Assembly (NCBI GenBank): GCA_004295015.1
Contig: SHNE01000001.1
Location: 124,001-188,000, forward strand
Source of the DNA: Bacteroidota bacterium
GTDB lineage: Bacteria; Bacteroidota; Bacteroidia; AKYH767-A; 2013-40CM-41-45
Direction of reading: 5' to 3'
DNA: 64,000 bases
A program made the translations under genes and the position numbers. Below are positions 1 to 8,479 of this stretch, piece after piece (within the stretch, counting starts at the first letter, position 1; each line of letters begins with the position of its first letter). The notes beneath the pieces are model-generated. The model had not been told where the DNA came from. It was given only the letters and a program-made list of their open reading frames with translations, and searched no databases.

Positions 1-317
1 GCGCTATGCATCATTGTTCCCATATCCATCATCGGGTGTAATTGTATGGTAGCATTTTTAACCGCTGCACCTGATACAGAATCTTTTAAAAACAAATACA
101 ATTTGTTATAGCCTGTAAAGTAGGATGCCTGTGCCCATACTTCTACTTTGGTTCCGGCACCAATAGCATATGCTTCTGACAACAGGCTGAGACCGGCAGT
201 AGGGCTGGTGGCAACGGGTGTTGGAGCAGGATCGTCATCCTTTTTACATGCTGACAACACAAGTGATACTGATACTAATAATACTATATAGTGAAAGAAT
301 TTCTTTTTCATTTTCAT
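1..317 (-). CDS. Lipoprotein, 3' part outside window
   Basis: Reading leftward from an ATG at 317 gives about 105 residues before the window edge, so the C-terminus is missing. The N-terminus is a clear lipoprotein signal: basic MKMKKK, a hydrophobic stretch, then LSAC with the lipidated Cys at residue 24, followed by KKDDD, which is typical of outer-membrane lipoproteins in Bacteroidota. The visible mature part has a beta-rich look and a Met/His-rich stretch near the edge (HPMMDMGTMMHS). Such a stretch suggests metal contact, perhaps copper, but this is inference. A second in-frame ATG lies two codons in. It follows the small exported protein at 433-810 on the same strand, 115 bases away, and may be co-transcribed. 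Function not recognised. Confidence 0.7.
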   Translation of the reverse strand, partial: MKMKKKFFHYIVLLVSVSLVLSACKKDDDPAPTPVATSPTAGLSLLSEAYAIGAGTKVEVWAQASYFTGYNKLYLFLKDSVSGAAVKNATIQLHPMMDMGTMMHS

Positions 318-401
318 GTTCTTTATAAATTAATTGGAATAAATGATATGAATGATCGATAACCATCACTATTATTCAATGTGAGGATTCATTCATCAAA
401 G

Positions 402-419
402 GCTGATTATCAAATCAGC
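402..419 (-). terminator. Weak hairpin after the small exported protein gene
   Basis: A perfect 7-bp stem (GCTGATT/AATCAGC, loop of 4) lies 14 bases past the stop of the 433-810 gene. It is followed on the minus strand by only a short CCTTTG, so termination would be partial. It could be an attenuating hairpin between two co-transcribed genes. Confidence 0.25.
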
Positions 420-432
420 TATTCAGAAAAAC

Positions 433-810
433 TCAGGCCCGAGGTGGGTGAAAAAAATCGAAGGATGAAAGAAAAGAATACTCGATAATAGAAAAATCAG
501 TGTAACTATCCGATTTCGCTACTTTATTAAAAAACACAATCGATTGAGTTAAAATTGAGGGCGACAATTCAGTTTTTACCGTAGGCGCAGGAGTCTTTTT
601 ATCTTCATCCTGATCCTGGGCTTTAGCCAGCTGTTTATCCAGGTGGCATTTACCATTACATTTTTTTTCTGGCTTATCTTTATTAATACAGAGTGTATTC
701 GCTATAAACTCCTGATGCTGATAAAAATCAGCAATTACTCCCAGCTTTAACACCGGCGGGAAAAGCAGCGAACTGATCAATAAAAGGGAGAATAGTTTCC
801 TAATTAACAC
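433..810 (-). CDS. Small exported protein with a CNGKCH motif
   Basis: This 125-residue protein starts at a GTG. It has a hydrophobic N-terminus (about residues 5-30) that should act as a signal peptide or anchor. The mature part has a cysteine cluster, LCINK followed by KKCNGKCHL, and a charged linker rich in Lys, Asp and Pro. It ends in FHPPRA, a tail I recall from small Bacteroidota proteins found beside metal-related lipoproteins and TonB receptors; that recollection is unverified. The Cys/His cluster could bind a metal ion. The downstream partner is the Met/His-containing lipoprotein at 1-317. No catalytic motif is visible and the function is unknown. Confidence 0.6.
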   Translation of the reverse strand: MLIRKLFSLLLISSLLFPPVLKLGVIADFYQHQEFIANTLCINKDKPEKKCNGKCHLDKQLAKAQDQDEDKKTPAPTVKTELSPSILTQSIVFFNKVAKSDSYTDFSIIEYSFLSSFDFFHPPRA

Positions 811-1058
811 GATACAAATTAACTGAATTTTACTGATTCAGAACATGACATTGCTCAGTTTATCCACATATTATGGATGATCGTACTCAAGAAAAAGCAT
901 ATGACCCAGGGGCTAACTATACATCATTGTGTCCTCTGCGGATAATTCAAAGGCAGTCGCCGATTTTTTACCGGCAAGTTCACGGTGGAATTCACAAAGT
1001 GCACGGGAAGTTGCTCGGTTGATTCAATGCGAGACATCAACATTTAAATTTCTATCGC

Positions 1059-2243
1059 CTATTTCGTCAGGCCATTAAAAGGATTAAACGTCCGTCTTCG
1101 TGCTCCGTTGCCGATGGCGCGTTGAACGGAACCTTCGCCGTAACGGGCGCGCATCTTGTCCATGGCCTGGTATAATTTAATCATCTCTTCGCTGTCTTCA
1201 AACAAGTTTATCTGATAGCCTCCACCAACGAGATGACTGAAGCGTACACCGATGAGGCGCACGAGCAGGCGACGGTTGTATAGCTTTTGAAAAATTTCTT
1301 TTACGCGTGCAATGAGTGTGTGATCACAAGCTGTATAAGGAATACGGGCCTGCATGGTATGTGTATCGAAATTGGAATAACGTATTTTTACGGTTACGCA
1401 AGCGGTTACTTTATCTTCACTGCGAAGCTGGTAAGCCAGTTTATCGGTCATGCCTACGAGCAGGGCGTTTAGCTTGTCTACATCGATGGTATCCTGGCTA
1501 AAGGTTTCTTCGGTGGAGATTGACTTACGCTCAGAGTAAGGTTCGACGGGAGAGTTGTCAACGCCATTGGCTTTTCTCCAGATGACGATGCCATTTTCTC
1601 CCAGAACTTTCTCGATCAACTCGACCGGCATTTCCTGCAGGGTAAAAATCTTCTCTACACCCATACTGCGTAAAAGCTGATAGGTCTTATCCCCTACCAT
1701 CGGAATTTTATTGATCGACAGCGGAGCGAGAAAAGTTTTTTCAGCGCCTCCATCGATTTTCATTTGCCCGTTTGGTTTTGCTTCGCCGGTAGCGACTTTC
1801 GAAACTGTTTTATTGGGCGACAAACCAAAAGATATCGGCAAGCCCGTTTCTTTCGTCACACGATGACGTAATTCGGTAGCCCATTTATAGCAACCAAAGA
1901 AGCGATCCATACCGCTGAGGTCGAGGTAAAATTCATCGATGGAAGATTTCTCATAGAGAGGAACACTCTCGCTGATGATCTCGGTAACCATATCGGAATA
2001 ATAACTGTAGCGGTCATAGTCACCACGCACTACGACGGCATCCGGACAAAGTCTACGGGCGAGTTTCATGGGCATGGCAGAATGAACGCCATATGCCCGC
2101 GCTTCATAGCTGCAGGAAGCCACCACGCCTCTGTCGCCCGTGCCACCAATGAGGACAGGCTTACCTTTAAGAACAGGATGTTCAAGACAAGAGACCGAGA
2201 CAAAGAAAGAGTCGAGGTCCATATGAGCGATGGTACGAGACAT
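1059..2243 (-). CDS. dinB: DNA polymerase IV (Y-family, translesion)
   Basis: DinB copies DNA past lesions with low fidelity. The start chosen is the ATG at 2243, giving MSRTIAHMDLDSFFVSV with the first metal-binding Asp pair. Starting further upstream would translate a microsatellite. The catalytic SIDEFYLDLSG motif (Asp-Glu) lies near residue 105, and the PNKTVSKVATGEAKPNG segment and helix-hairpin-helix region (KIPMVGDKTYQLLRSMG) follow. Near the C-terminus QINLF fits a beta-clamp binding motif, and about 50 more residues follow it. Length (394 aa) is normal to slightly long. No SOS box was recognised. The 7-bp tandem repeat lies 4-38 bases upstream of the start, where the ribosome binding site would be. 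Confidence 0.95.
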   Translation of the reverse strand: MSRTIAHMDLDSFFVSVSCLEHPVLKGKPVLIGGTGDRGVVASCSYEARAYGVHSAMPMKLARRLCPDAVVVRGDYDRYSYYSDMVTEIISESVPLYEKSSIDEFYLDLSGMDRFFGCYKWATELRHRVTKETGLPISFGLSPNKTVSKVATGEAKPNGQMKIDGGAEKTFLAPLSINKIPMVGDKTYQLLRSMGVEKIFTLQEMPVELIEKVLGENGIVIWRKANGVDNSPVEPYSERKSISTEETFSQDTIDVDKLNALLVGMTDKLAYQLRSEDKVTACVTVKIRYSNFDTHTMQARIPYTACDHTLIARVKEIFQKLYNRRLLVRLIGVRFSHLVGGGYQINLFEDSEEMIKLYQAMDKMRARYGEGSVQRAIGNGARRRTFNPFNGLTK

Positions 2244-2247
2244 TTGG

Positions 2248-2281
2248 AGTGTGTAGTGTGTAGTGTGTAGTGTGTAGTGTG
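2248..2281. repeat. 7-bp microsatellite at the dinB translation start
   Basis: AGTGTGT is repeated almost five times on the plus strand (ACACACT on the dinB strand). It begins 4 bp upstream of the dinB ATG. A change in copy number would alter the leader and any ribosome binding site. A looser run of related words (AACTGTGAACTGTG, AACTGTAAC) lies at about 2393-2435. Confidence 0.9.
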
Positions 2282-2521
2282 ATTGCACAGCAACCAGAAT
2301 GCTTTATTGTAATCTAATCATTTTATTCAGTCCATAAAAACTTAAGAGAAGAAAAAAAATTGTTTGTGCTGATGATCAGAAGGAAACTTGAACTGTGAAC
2401 TGTGTAGGGCAACTCAAAACTGTAACTTAAAACTGTAAAAAAGAAGTCTGAAGGATGGGATGCGGATTTGAAAAGCCGGAAGGTCGATTCAATACATAAA
2501 ACACGCTTGAATACAAAATAC
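2282..2521. other. Intergenic stretch, no gene seen
   Basis: Between the dinB microsatellite and the terminator at 2522-2562 there is no frame with protein-like composition. It should contain the dinB promoter. The only structure seen is the degenerate AACTGT-type repetition around 2393-2435. Confidence 0.5.
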
Positions 2522-2562
2522 AAAAACGGCCACACCATTCGAACCCTGAATCGATGTGGCCG
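2522..2562 (-). terminator. Rho-independent terminator of the Lmo0937-type gene
   Basis: On the minus strand an 8-bp stem (CGGCCACA/TGTGGCCG, positions 2555-2562 and 2527-2534) encloses an inner ATTC/GAAT pairing and is followed directly by TTTTTG. It lies 19 bases after the stop of the 2581-2739 gene. This is a textbook intrinsic terminator. Confidence 0.85.
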
Positions 2563-2580
2563 CTGAGACAAGACACACAA

Positions 2581-2739
2581 TTATTTTATTATTTTATCAC
2601 CTCTGATGATTCGAAGGAGAACGGATATGAGTGCAAGAATCAACAGCAGGTGAATGATGGCGCCGATACTGTATGCGAAGTAACCGATGGCCCATAGAAT
2701 GACAAATACTACTGCGAACAAATAAAGGAAATTTCCCAT
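2581..2739 (-). CDS. Lmo0937-type small membrane protein
   Basis: A 52-residue frame begins MGNFLYLFAVVFVILWAIG and ends in TAA at 2581. It has two hydrophobic segments (about residues 4-23 and 26-44) separated by a short turn with Gly and Ser, then a basic tail (LLRIIRGDK). Sequence pattern and size match the Lmo0937 family of small membrane proteins, common in soil and freshwater Bacteroidota and often near stress genes. The molecular role is unknown. It lies 51 bases downstream of the coiled-coil lipoprotein gene on the same strand and ends in a strong terminator, so the two probably form a transcription unit. Confidence 0.85.
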   Translation of the reverse strand: MGNFLYLFAVVFVILWAIGYFAYSIGAIIHLLLILALISVLLRIIRGDKIIK

Positions 2740-2790
2740 GATTTAAAATTTAGAAGGTGAACTTATAATTTCGAAGCATGAAACGATAAT

Positions 2791-3258
2791 TTACTTTTTA
2801 TCATTCTCGACAAAATTGGAAATGGCCTTTCCTAATTCGTCCATGTCATGATTGAATTCTCTCTTGAAGGACTCCCAATTGCTTTGAGTTTTTTCCTGTG
2901 CTACTAATTTGCTTCGGAGGTCAATAACTTTGTTCTCTAGAGCGATAATTCTTTGTTCGTAATAGGTATCCAACAACTTCCCGGATTTTTTCATTTTATC
3001 TTTCAGTTCAGAAATACGTACTTCAAACTCCTGAATTTTTTGTTCCGACTTCTCCTTGAATTCTTTCCAGTCTTCGGCATTGAGCACTTGCTCGCTGTTT
3101 GCTTTCATTTCAGAAGCAGCATCTTTCAGATCCTGTTCAGCTTCCAGCAATTCCTCCCGGGCATCGTCAGCTTTTTGTTCAGCAGACTGGCAGGAGTAAA
3201 AGCCAATGGTCAACGCAATTAATGTCATAGAGGCAAAAGAAATAATCAGCTTTTTCAT
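2791..3258 (-). CDS. Coiled-coil lipoprotein
   Basis: The start at 3258 is chosen because it gives a proper lipoprotein signal (MKKLIISFAS, then GFYSC with Cys at residue 23). The open frame extends further upstream but without signal-like sequence. The mature 130 or so residues are almost wholly charged and helical (Glu, Lys, Asp, Gln), with heptad-like spacing suggesting long coiled coils. One segment repeats the theme DWKEFKEKSEQKIQEFE. There is no catalytic motif. It probably sits in the periplasm attached to a membrane. Downstream on the same strand is the Lmo0937-type peptide, and I would expect joint, perhaps stress-linked, expression. Confidence 0.75.
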   Translation of the reverse strand: MKKLIISFASMTLIALTIGFYSCQSAEQKADDAREELLEAEQDLKDAASEMKANSEQVLNAEDWKEFKEKSEQKIQEFEVRISELKDKMKKSGKLLDTYYEQRIIALENKVIDLRSKLVAQEKTQSNWESFKREFNHDMDELGKAISNFVENDKK

Positions 3259-3633
3259 GTTTGATGTTTTTAGAGTAAACTTAATGGTGAATATTTTCCT
3301 GATAAAAATTAAATCTGAAGTAAGTAGTGTTGATATGGCATGAGTACGGCTCCGGATTCGGCTTATATAAAACAAAGAGCATTCCAATCTTGACTGCGAT
3401 TAATTTGATCAAAATGTGATTTATTCACGGAAAACCATGTAACGAAAATGTGATTTCCACACTTTGTTTTCCCGGTTGAGGAAATAATTCCCCTGATTGA
3501 GTAATCCACCACTACAAGCCCTAAAAGAAAAATCCGGCTGAAAAAACTGAATCTCCCGGATTGATAGTAGGTTCGAAAAAAGATTCATCTAAAGAAAAGT
3601 ATGTATATTGAGTCTTAGCAAAAAAGATCCTCC
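3259..3633. other. Divergent intergenic region with a 12-bp direct repeat
   Basis: This separates the coiled-coil lipoprotein (minus) from the alpha/beta hydrolase (plus). No gene is seen. AAAATGTGATTT occurs twice, at 3411-3422 and 3445-3456, 34 bp apart, close to three helical turns, so it could be a double operator. A TAAGTTTA box upstream of the lipoprotein gene is one base off the TAnnTTTG consensus. Confidence 0.4.
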
Positions 3634-4458
3634 ATGAAATTGACCGGTAAAAACGCAGCAGATTTATTCATGAGCATAAATGGAATTCAACTTTGCTATG
3701 ATGATTATGGCAGTTCAGAAACAGCAGTTATTTTTATTCATGGATTTCCTTTCAACAAATCTACCTGGGATGCACAAACCAGTTTCCTTAGCCAAACTTA
3801 CAGGGTGCTGGCTTATGATATCAGGGGATTTGGAAAGTCTGATCCGGGCGAAGAAAAATTCAGCATAAATTTATTCGCCGATGACCTGATTGCTTTCATG
3901 GACGAACTGGGAATTGAGAAAGCAATAATTTGTGGATTGTCTATGGGCGGATACATTTTATTGAATGCGCTTAAACGATATCCTGAAAGATTCAATGCAG
4001 CCATTTTGTGCGACACACAATGCGTGGCAGACACCAACGAAGGCAAAGAAAAAAGACTAAAAACAATCGCGCAAATTGAAGATGGCGGTGTCAAGGAATT
4101 TACTGAGGGATTTCTAAAAGCAATTTTCCACGAAGAATCAATTAACACTAAAAGCGCTCTGGTAAACCGTATACGAAATACAATTCTATCTGCTAAAACA
4201 TCTTCCCTGACTCAAACTCTTTTAGCACTGGCAGAACGATCAGAGACTTGCTCCTCATTAGAACAGATACAAATTCCAACACTTATATTGTGTGGAGAAC
4301 AGGATGTTGTTACGAAACCTGAGCAATCAGAATACTTAAATAAGAAAATTAAAAATTCTATTTTTCAACTGATTCCGCGAGCCGGACACATGTCCAATCT
4401 GGAACAAGCCGATGTTTTTACTCGACACATCCTCCTTTTTATCAATAATTTAAAATAA
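3634..4458 (+). CDS. Alpha/beta-fold hydrolase
   Basis: This cytoplasmic-looking protein has the complete serine hydrolase set: HGFPFNKSTWD (oxyanion region), GLSMGGY as the nucleophile elbow (GxSxG), CGEQDVVTKPEQ with the acid residue, and AGHMSNLE with the catalytic His near the C-terminus. Length (274 aa, or 262 from the second ATG at 3670) is usual for the family. Homologs usually begin with a motif like MSINGIQLCYDDYG, which favours the start at 3670. The substrate cannot be read from sequence: lactones, esters or enol-lactones are all possible. It stands alone, with divergent and downstream genes unrelated. Confidence 0.85.
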   Translation: MKLTGKNAADLFMSINGIQLCYDDYGSSETAVIFIHGFPFNKSTWDAQTSFLSQTYRVLAYDIRGFGKSDPGEEKFSINLFADDLIAFMDELGIEKAIICGLSMGGYILLNALKRYPERFNAAILCDTQCVADTNEGKEKRLKTIAQIEDGGVKEFTEGFLKAIFHEESINTKSALVNRIRNTILSAKTSSLTQTLLALAERSETCSSLEQIQIPTLILCGEQDVVTKPEQSEYLNKKIKNSIFQLIPRAGHMSNLEQADVFTRHILLFINNLK

Positions 4459-4479
4459 TTTTGATCGTAAAACAATCAT

Positions 4480-4511
4480 CTTGGATGGTGTTGTGATAGT
4501 CATTATATTTG
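4480..4511 (+). promoter_or_regulatory. Bacteroidota-type promoter for the HTH/S24 regulator
   Basis: TATATTTG at 4504-4511 matches the TAnnTTTG -7 consensus exactly. CTTG at 4480-4483 is one base from the TTTG -33 box, with a 20-bp spacer. The start codon is at 4563, leaving a leader of about 45 bases where an operator could lie. Confidence 0.55.
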
Positions 4512-4562
4512 TGCTGTCGATTCTATTAAAACAGACAGACCACAATATAAAATTAAGACATC

Positions 4563-5363
4563 ATGTATTTCAACACGAATATTAAGATCCTTCGCCAGCG
4601 ACGCAATCGCACACAAGATCTTGTCGCGACAGAACTAGGCATTAGCCGCTCTACATTGAACAGCTATGAGAATGGCAGCATCAAAAATCCGACGCTTGAA
4701 GCTTTGCTGGGTTTTACTAAATATTTCAAAGTATCGATTGACACCTTGGTGAAAGTCGACATGAGTAAGTTGAGCGGTTTTCAGCTGAGCGAACTGGAAA
4801 AGGGAAACGATGTATACGTGACCGGCTCTCGTCTTCGTGTGCTGGCAACAACGGTTGATAGTCAGAACCGGGAGAACATTGAAGTAGTTCCATTGAAAGC
4901 AAAAGCCGGCTATAAAAATGGCTTTGCAGATCCTGAGTTTATTAAAAAACTACCTACGTTTCAGTTACCGATACTTTTTAATGACAGAAAATACAGAATG
5001 TTTCAGATCACCGGGGATTCCATGTTACCGATTCCGGATAAGTCATTCGTTATAGGAGAATACCTGGAAAACTGGTATGACATTAAAGACGGGCAAGCTT
5101 ATGTTATCCTTACGCAGGATGATGGACTGGTATTTAAAGTTGCGTTCAATCAGTTACGCAAGAAAAAGAGTTTAACGCTTAAGTCGCTCAATCCTGAATA
5201 CGAACCTTACGAAGTTCAGGCGAATGACTTGAGAGAAGTGTGGAAGTTCTGTAATTATATGAGCAGCGAATTACCGGAACACAGTATGGATAAGGATGAC
5301 CTGCTTACAAAATTGGCGGCACTGGAGAAGGATGTCAAGGGAATTAAAAGTGTACTGGAGTAA
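4563..5363 (+). CDS. LexA-like transcriptional regulator (HTH_XRE plus S24 domain)
   Basis: The protein has an N-terminal helix-turn-helix (about residues 6-62, with recognition helix ISRSTLNSYENG). The S24/LexA-type C-terminal domain has GDSM with the nucleophile Ser153 and a Lys192 in VFKVAF. An Ala115-Gly116 pair in KAKAGYKNGF sits where LexA and phage repressors cut themselves. Spacing (37 residues to Ser, 39 from Ser to Lys) is close to that in LexA. It could therefore be a self-cleaving repressor, though many Bacteroidota relatives are simply dimerising regulators. It has its own promoter and probably represses itself; target genes are unknown. The last 40 or so residues form a helical extension. 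Confidence 0.88.
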   Translation: MYFNTNIKILRQRRNRTQDLVATELGISRSTLNSYENGSIKNPTLEALLGFTKYFKVSIDTLVKVDMSKLSGFQLSELEKGNDVYVTGSRLRVLATTVDSQNRENIEVVPLKAKAGYKNGFADPEFIKKLPTFQLPILFNDRKYRMFQITGDSMLPIPDKSFVIGEYLENWYDIKDGQAYVILTQDDGLVFKVAFNQLRKKKSLTLKSLNPEYEPYEVQANDLREVWKFCNYMSSELPEHSMDKDDLLTKLAALEKDVKGIKSVLE

Positions 5364-5655
5364 TCTCTTCCTGTGACCTTTGTGAATCCCTTGTGTGTAT
5401 GCCGCTTAATTTTTTCGCCACAAAATACATGAAGTAAAGCAAGAAATATATACCTATTAGGATGAGAAATTAATGGCAGGCAGATGACGCAGAAAACGAA
5501 GGATTCCGTAAAGTTTTTGAGTGTTATGACTATCATTTCTAAAACGATGCGGGAGAATTAACAAAATAATAAATTTTAATTTTGTGTCATTTGTGCTCCA
5601 TTAATTTCTCTCCTTTTTCAATAATTTCGCATCAAATATTTGCCTATCTTCCGCC

Positions 5656-6288
5656 ATGGAATTCAACAAAATATTTGAGAACAACGAAAAATGGGTAACA
5701 GAAAAACTATCCCTTGATTCGGATTATTTTAAAAAACTTTCTCAGGGACAAAATCCGGAATTTTTATATATAGGATGCTCCGACAGCCGTGTTACGGCCG
5801 AAGACCTCATGGGTGTACAGGCAGGCGAAGTCTTTGTACATCGTAATATTGCTAATCTGGTAGTGAGCACGGATAACAACCTGAATGCAGTTGTCCAGTT
5901 TGCTGTTGAGTACTTGAAGGTTAAACACATCATTGTTTGCGGCCATTACGAGTGCGGTGGAATACAAGCGGCACTTAATCCTTCTGACATGGGACAACTT
6001 AACAGCTGGCTTCAAACCCTTCGGGATGTTTATAGAATTCATCGCGATGAACTGGATGCAATGACTGACACGCAGAAAAAATTCGATCGTCTTGTTGAAC
6101 TGAACGTGAGAGAACAATGTATCAATGTCATAAAAATAGATCACGTTCAAAGAGCATGGGCTAAAACACATTACCCTACCATACACGGCTGGGTATTCGA
6201 TGTACGCACCGGGAAACTTATTGATTTAGGCCTGGACATGGATCAGATTTTCGGTGAAGTCCGAAATATTTATTACCTCACCCAGTAG
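5656..6288 (+). CDS. can: Beta-class carbonic anhydrase
   Basis: It interconverts CO2 and bicarbonate, feeding carboxylases and buffering pH. The zinc site is complete: Cys41 with the Asp43-Arg45 dyad in CSDSR, then His97 and Cys100 in GHYECGG. The length of 210 aa is standard for the cytoplasmic form, and no signal peptide is present. The start follows a stretch of AT-rich DNA and no competing ATG is nearby. It is followed 73 bases later by a PhzF-like gene on the same strand; no functional link is evident. Confidence 0.96.
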   Translation: MEFNKIFENNEKWVTEKLSLDSDYFKKLSQGQNPEFLYIGCSDSRVTAEDLMGVQAGEVFVHRNIANLVVSTDNNLNAVVQFAVEYLKVKHIIVCGHYECGGIQAALNPSDMGQLNSWLQTLRDVYRIHRDELDAMTDTQKKFDRLVELNVREQCINVIKIDHVQRAWAKTHYPTIHGWVFDVRTGKLIDLGLDMDQIFGEVRNIYYLTQ

Positions 6289-6361
6289 GCAATTAGTTTT
6301 TCAATAATTCTTTTGTACCTTTCCTCTTCATGTTTTTTTTGCATGAATAAACAGAAGAATT

Positions 6362-7153
6362 ATGAAGATCTCTCTCTATCAGGTTGACGCTTTCACGAAT
6401 CATGTTTTTGGAGGAAACCCCGCGGCTGTTTGTCCGCTTGACAAATGGCTCCCTGATTCTACCCTTCAAAAAATAGCTGCTGAAAACAATTTATCCGAAA
6501 CAGCTTTCTTCGTTCCAAAAGGAGATGACTTTGAATTGCGTTGGCTTACTCCGGCTACCGAGGTAGATCTATGTGGACATGCAACACTTGCATCGTCTTT
6601 TGTTTTATTTGAAATACTTAATTACAAAAACAAAACGCTTACGTTTCATACCCGAAGTGGAATTCTGACAGTTGAAAAAACGACGGAAGGATACACGATG
6701 AATCTGCCGGCCAATAAATATCAGGAGACAGAAGTTACACCCTTACTCAGCCGGGCGGTTGGAATTAAGCCCATGAAAGCAGTGATAGGGAAGAATCTAT
6801 TAATGGCAGAAATCGGCTCAGAAAAAGAGCTCCGATCTTTAATTCCTGAAATTTATACAGTGATGCAGGTTCATCCGCATGGATTAGTTATTACGGCCAA
6901 AGGCGACAATGTTGATTTTGTTTCCCGAAGCTTTTTCCCTAACCTTGGAATTAATGAAGATCCGGTTACCGGTGCATCTCATACACTTCTCACTCCTTAT
7001 TGGGCTGCTAAACTTGGAAAGACATCCATGAAAGCTAAGCAACTTTCAAAGCGTGGTGGAGATTTGAATTGCTCACTGGTGGGCGACAGAGTTGAAATTG
7101 GCGGGCAAGCGGTGTTGTATTTGAAGGGAGAGATCGAAATAGACCCTGCATAA
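6362..7153 (+). CDS. PhzF family isomerase/epimerase-like protein
   Basis: Matches the PhzF/YddE fold of two similar halves. The first half carries QVDAFTNHVFGGNPAAVC and the catalytic Glu46 in NNLSETAF, then LCGHATLAS. The second half carries NEDPVTGASH, the matching loop. Length (263 aa) fits. PhzF itself isomerises a phenazine precursor, but no other phenazine genes are present, so a housekeeping isomerase or unknown small-molecule role is more likely. Its stop lies only four bases from the stop of the convergent MFS gene, so the two transcripts must overlap at their 3' ends. Confidence 0.9.
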   Translation: MKISLYQVDAFTNHVFGGNPAAVCPLDKWLPDSTLQKIAAENNLSETAFFVPKGDDFELRWLTPATEVDLCGHATLASSFVLFEILNYKNKTLTFHTRSGILTVEKTTEGYTMNLPANKYQETEVTPLLSRAVGIKPMKAVIGKNLLMAEIGSEKELRSLIPEIYTVMQVHPHGLVITAKGDNVDFVSRSFFPNLGINEDPVTGASHTLLTPYWAAKLGKTSMKAKQLSKRGGDLNCSLVGDRVEIGGQAVLYLKGEIEIDPA

Positions 7154-7157
7154 TTTT

Positions 7158-8378
7158 TCAGGAATGCCTCGGCTGTCCTGCCAGGGATTTCAATGCAAAT
7201 AGCAAAGCAATAAGTGTAAGCACCGCACCCATGAAAAATGGTGCGCCCGGGAAAATCACAGGAGCATCAGTCGCGGTAAAATAGGAAAACAAATATGTCA
7301 TCAGGAGTGGGCCAAAGATAGAAGTCAAACTAATGAGACTCGTTAAGGCGCCTTGCAATTCCCCTTGTTCATTATTTGGAACCTGAGAAGAAATTATTCC
7401 CTGCAAAGCCGGTCCGGCAATTCCTCCCAAGGCGAAAGGCACAATAAAGGCGAACATCATCCATCCTTTTACGGCAAAAGCAAAACAAAGAAATCCAATG
7501 GTATATAAAACTAGTCCGAAATAAACTGATCTTTTTTGTCCGAGCTTAGGAATAACTATACGAATTAATCCACCTTGAACAATTGCAATCATCAATCCTA
7601 CAAAACCGAGTGAGTAGCCTACCCAGGCTTCATTCCATCCAAATTTCTCCATGGTATAGAATGTCCAGGTACTTTGTGTTGCATGGCCGGATAAGTATAT
7701 TAAGATCAAAGAGGCAACAAGACTAAGAATCAAGGGATATCTTTTCAGATTATTCAGAGAGCCAATTGGGTTCGCGCGCTTCCAGTCAAACGGACGTCGG
7801 TTTTCAGGTGACAGAGATTCAGGTAAAATAAAATATCCGTAAAGCCAATTCAACAAGGCCAAAGCCGCTGCTGCAAAGAAAGGTATACGGGCGCCATATT
7901 GCCCCAGTATACCTCCTATTACAGGACCGATAATAAAGCCGAGGCCGAATGCAACTCCAATCAAACCAAAATTTTGTGCGCGTTTTTCAGGCGGACTAAC
8001 GTCAGCTATATATGCTCCTGCTGTTGTCATGCTGGCTCCGCAAAGTCCGGATATCAATCGTCCAATGAAAAGCCAGGCAATTGTTGGAGCAAAACCCAGG
8101 AACAAATAATCAATTCCAAAACCGAATAAAGAAATTAATAAAACCGGACGACGACCATACTTATCGCTCAGCCCGCCAAGTACGGGGGAAAAAAGAAACT
8201 GCATGATGGCATAGGAAAATGTTAACCATCCTCCATACATAGCTGCTTCACTAAGCGTTCCTCCAATCAATTGCTGAATCAAGGTCGGCATCACCGGAAT
8301 GATAATTCCCAGTCCGGTCACATCTATCAGCATCGTAAAAAAAATAAAAGTGAGGGCGGAATTCTTCTTGGCTGACAT
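7158..8378 (-). CDS. MFS exporter, TCR/Tet type
   Basis: A 12-helix major facilitator exporter. Starting at the ATG at 8378 gives [14 protein letters not shown] and puts the first helix near the N-terminus; the frame open upstream would add 28 residues unlike a transporter. Motif A is present between helices 2 and 3 ([13 protein letters not shown]). [13 protein letters not shown] in helix 1 and the motif C-like GPVIGGILG in helix 5 are typical of drug:H+ antiporters related to TetA. Chromosomal copies like this commonly export varied small molecules, so resistance cannot be assumed. It is divergent from the GNAT gene and convergent with the PhzF-like gene. Confidence 0.88.
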   Translation of the reverse strand: MSAKKNSALTFIFFTMLIDVTGLGIIIPVMPTLIQQLIGGTLSEAAMYGGWLTFSYAIMQFLFSPVLGGLSDKYGRRPVLLISLFGFGIDYLFLGFAPTIAWLFIGRLISGLCGASMTTAGAYIADVSPPEKRAQNFGLIGVAFGLGFIIGPVIGGILGQYGARIPFFAAAALALLNWLYGYFILPESLSPENRRPFDWKRANPIGSLNNLKRYPLILSLVASLILIYLSGHATQSTWTFYTMEKFGWNEAWVGYSLGFVGLMIAIVQGGLIRIVIPKLGQKRSVYFGLVLYTIGFLCFAFAVKGWMMFAFIVPFALGGIAGPALQGIISSQVPNNEQGELQGALTSLISLTSIFGPLLMTYLFSYFTATDAPVIFPGAPFFMGAVLTLIALLFALKSLAGQPRHS

Positions 8379-8479
8379 TTTATATAAACTGTGCAAAGAA
8401 AGCGAGATTTTTCGAATGGAATTAATTGTAAAACAAAAGCTTTCAGTAGTTTCGCCAACCAAGGTAATAATCAGAGGCT

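Noticed and set aside
2540-2562. tRNA-like TTCGAA sequence
   Set aside because: It is in the loop of the intrinsic terminator; no cloverleaf forms around it.
2323-2580. Small gene upstream of dinB
   Set aside because: It runs through the terminator and degenerate repeats; composition is random-looking. The Lmo0937-type gene at 2581-2739 is the real one nearby.
7158-8378. Tetracycline resistance gene
   Set aside because: Sequence fits the TCR/Tet-like MFS group, but this group includes many chromosomal exporters of unknown substrate; no specific resistance can be claimed.
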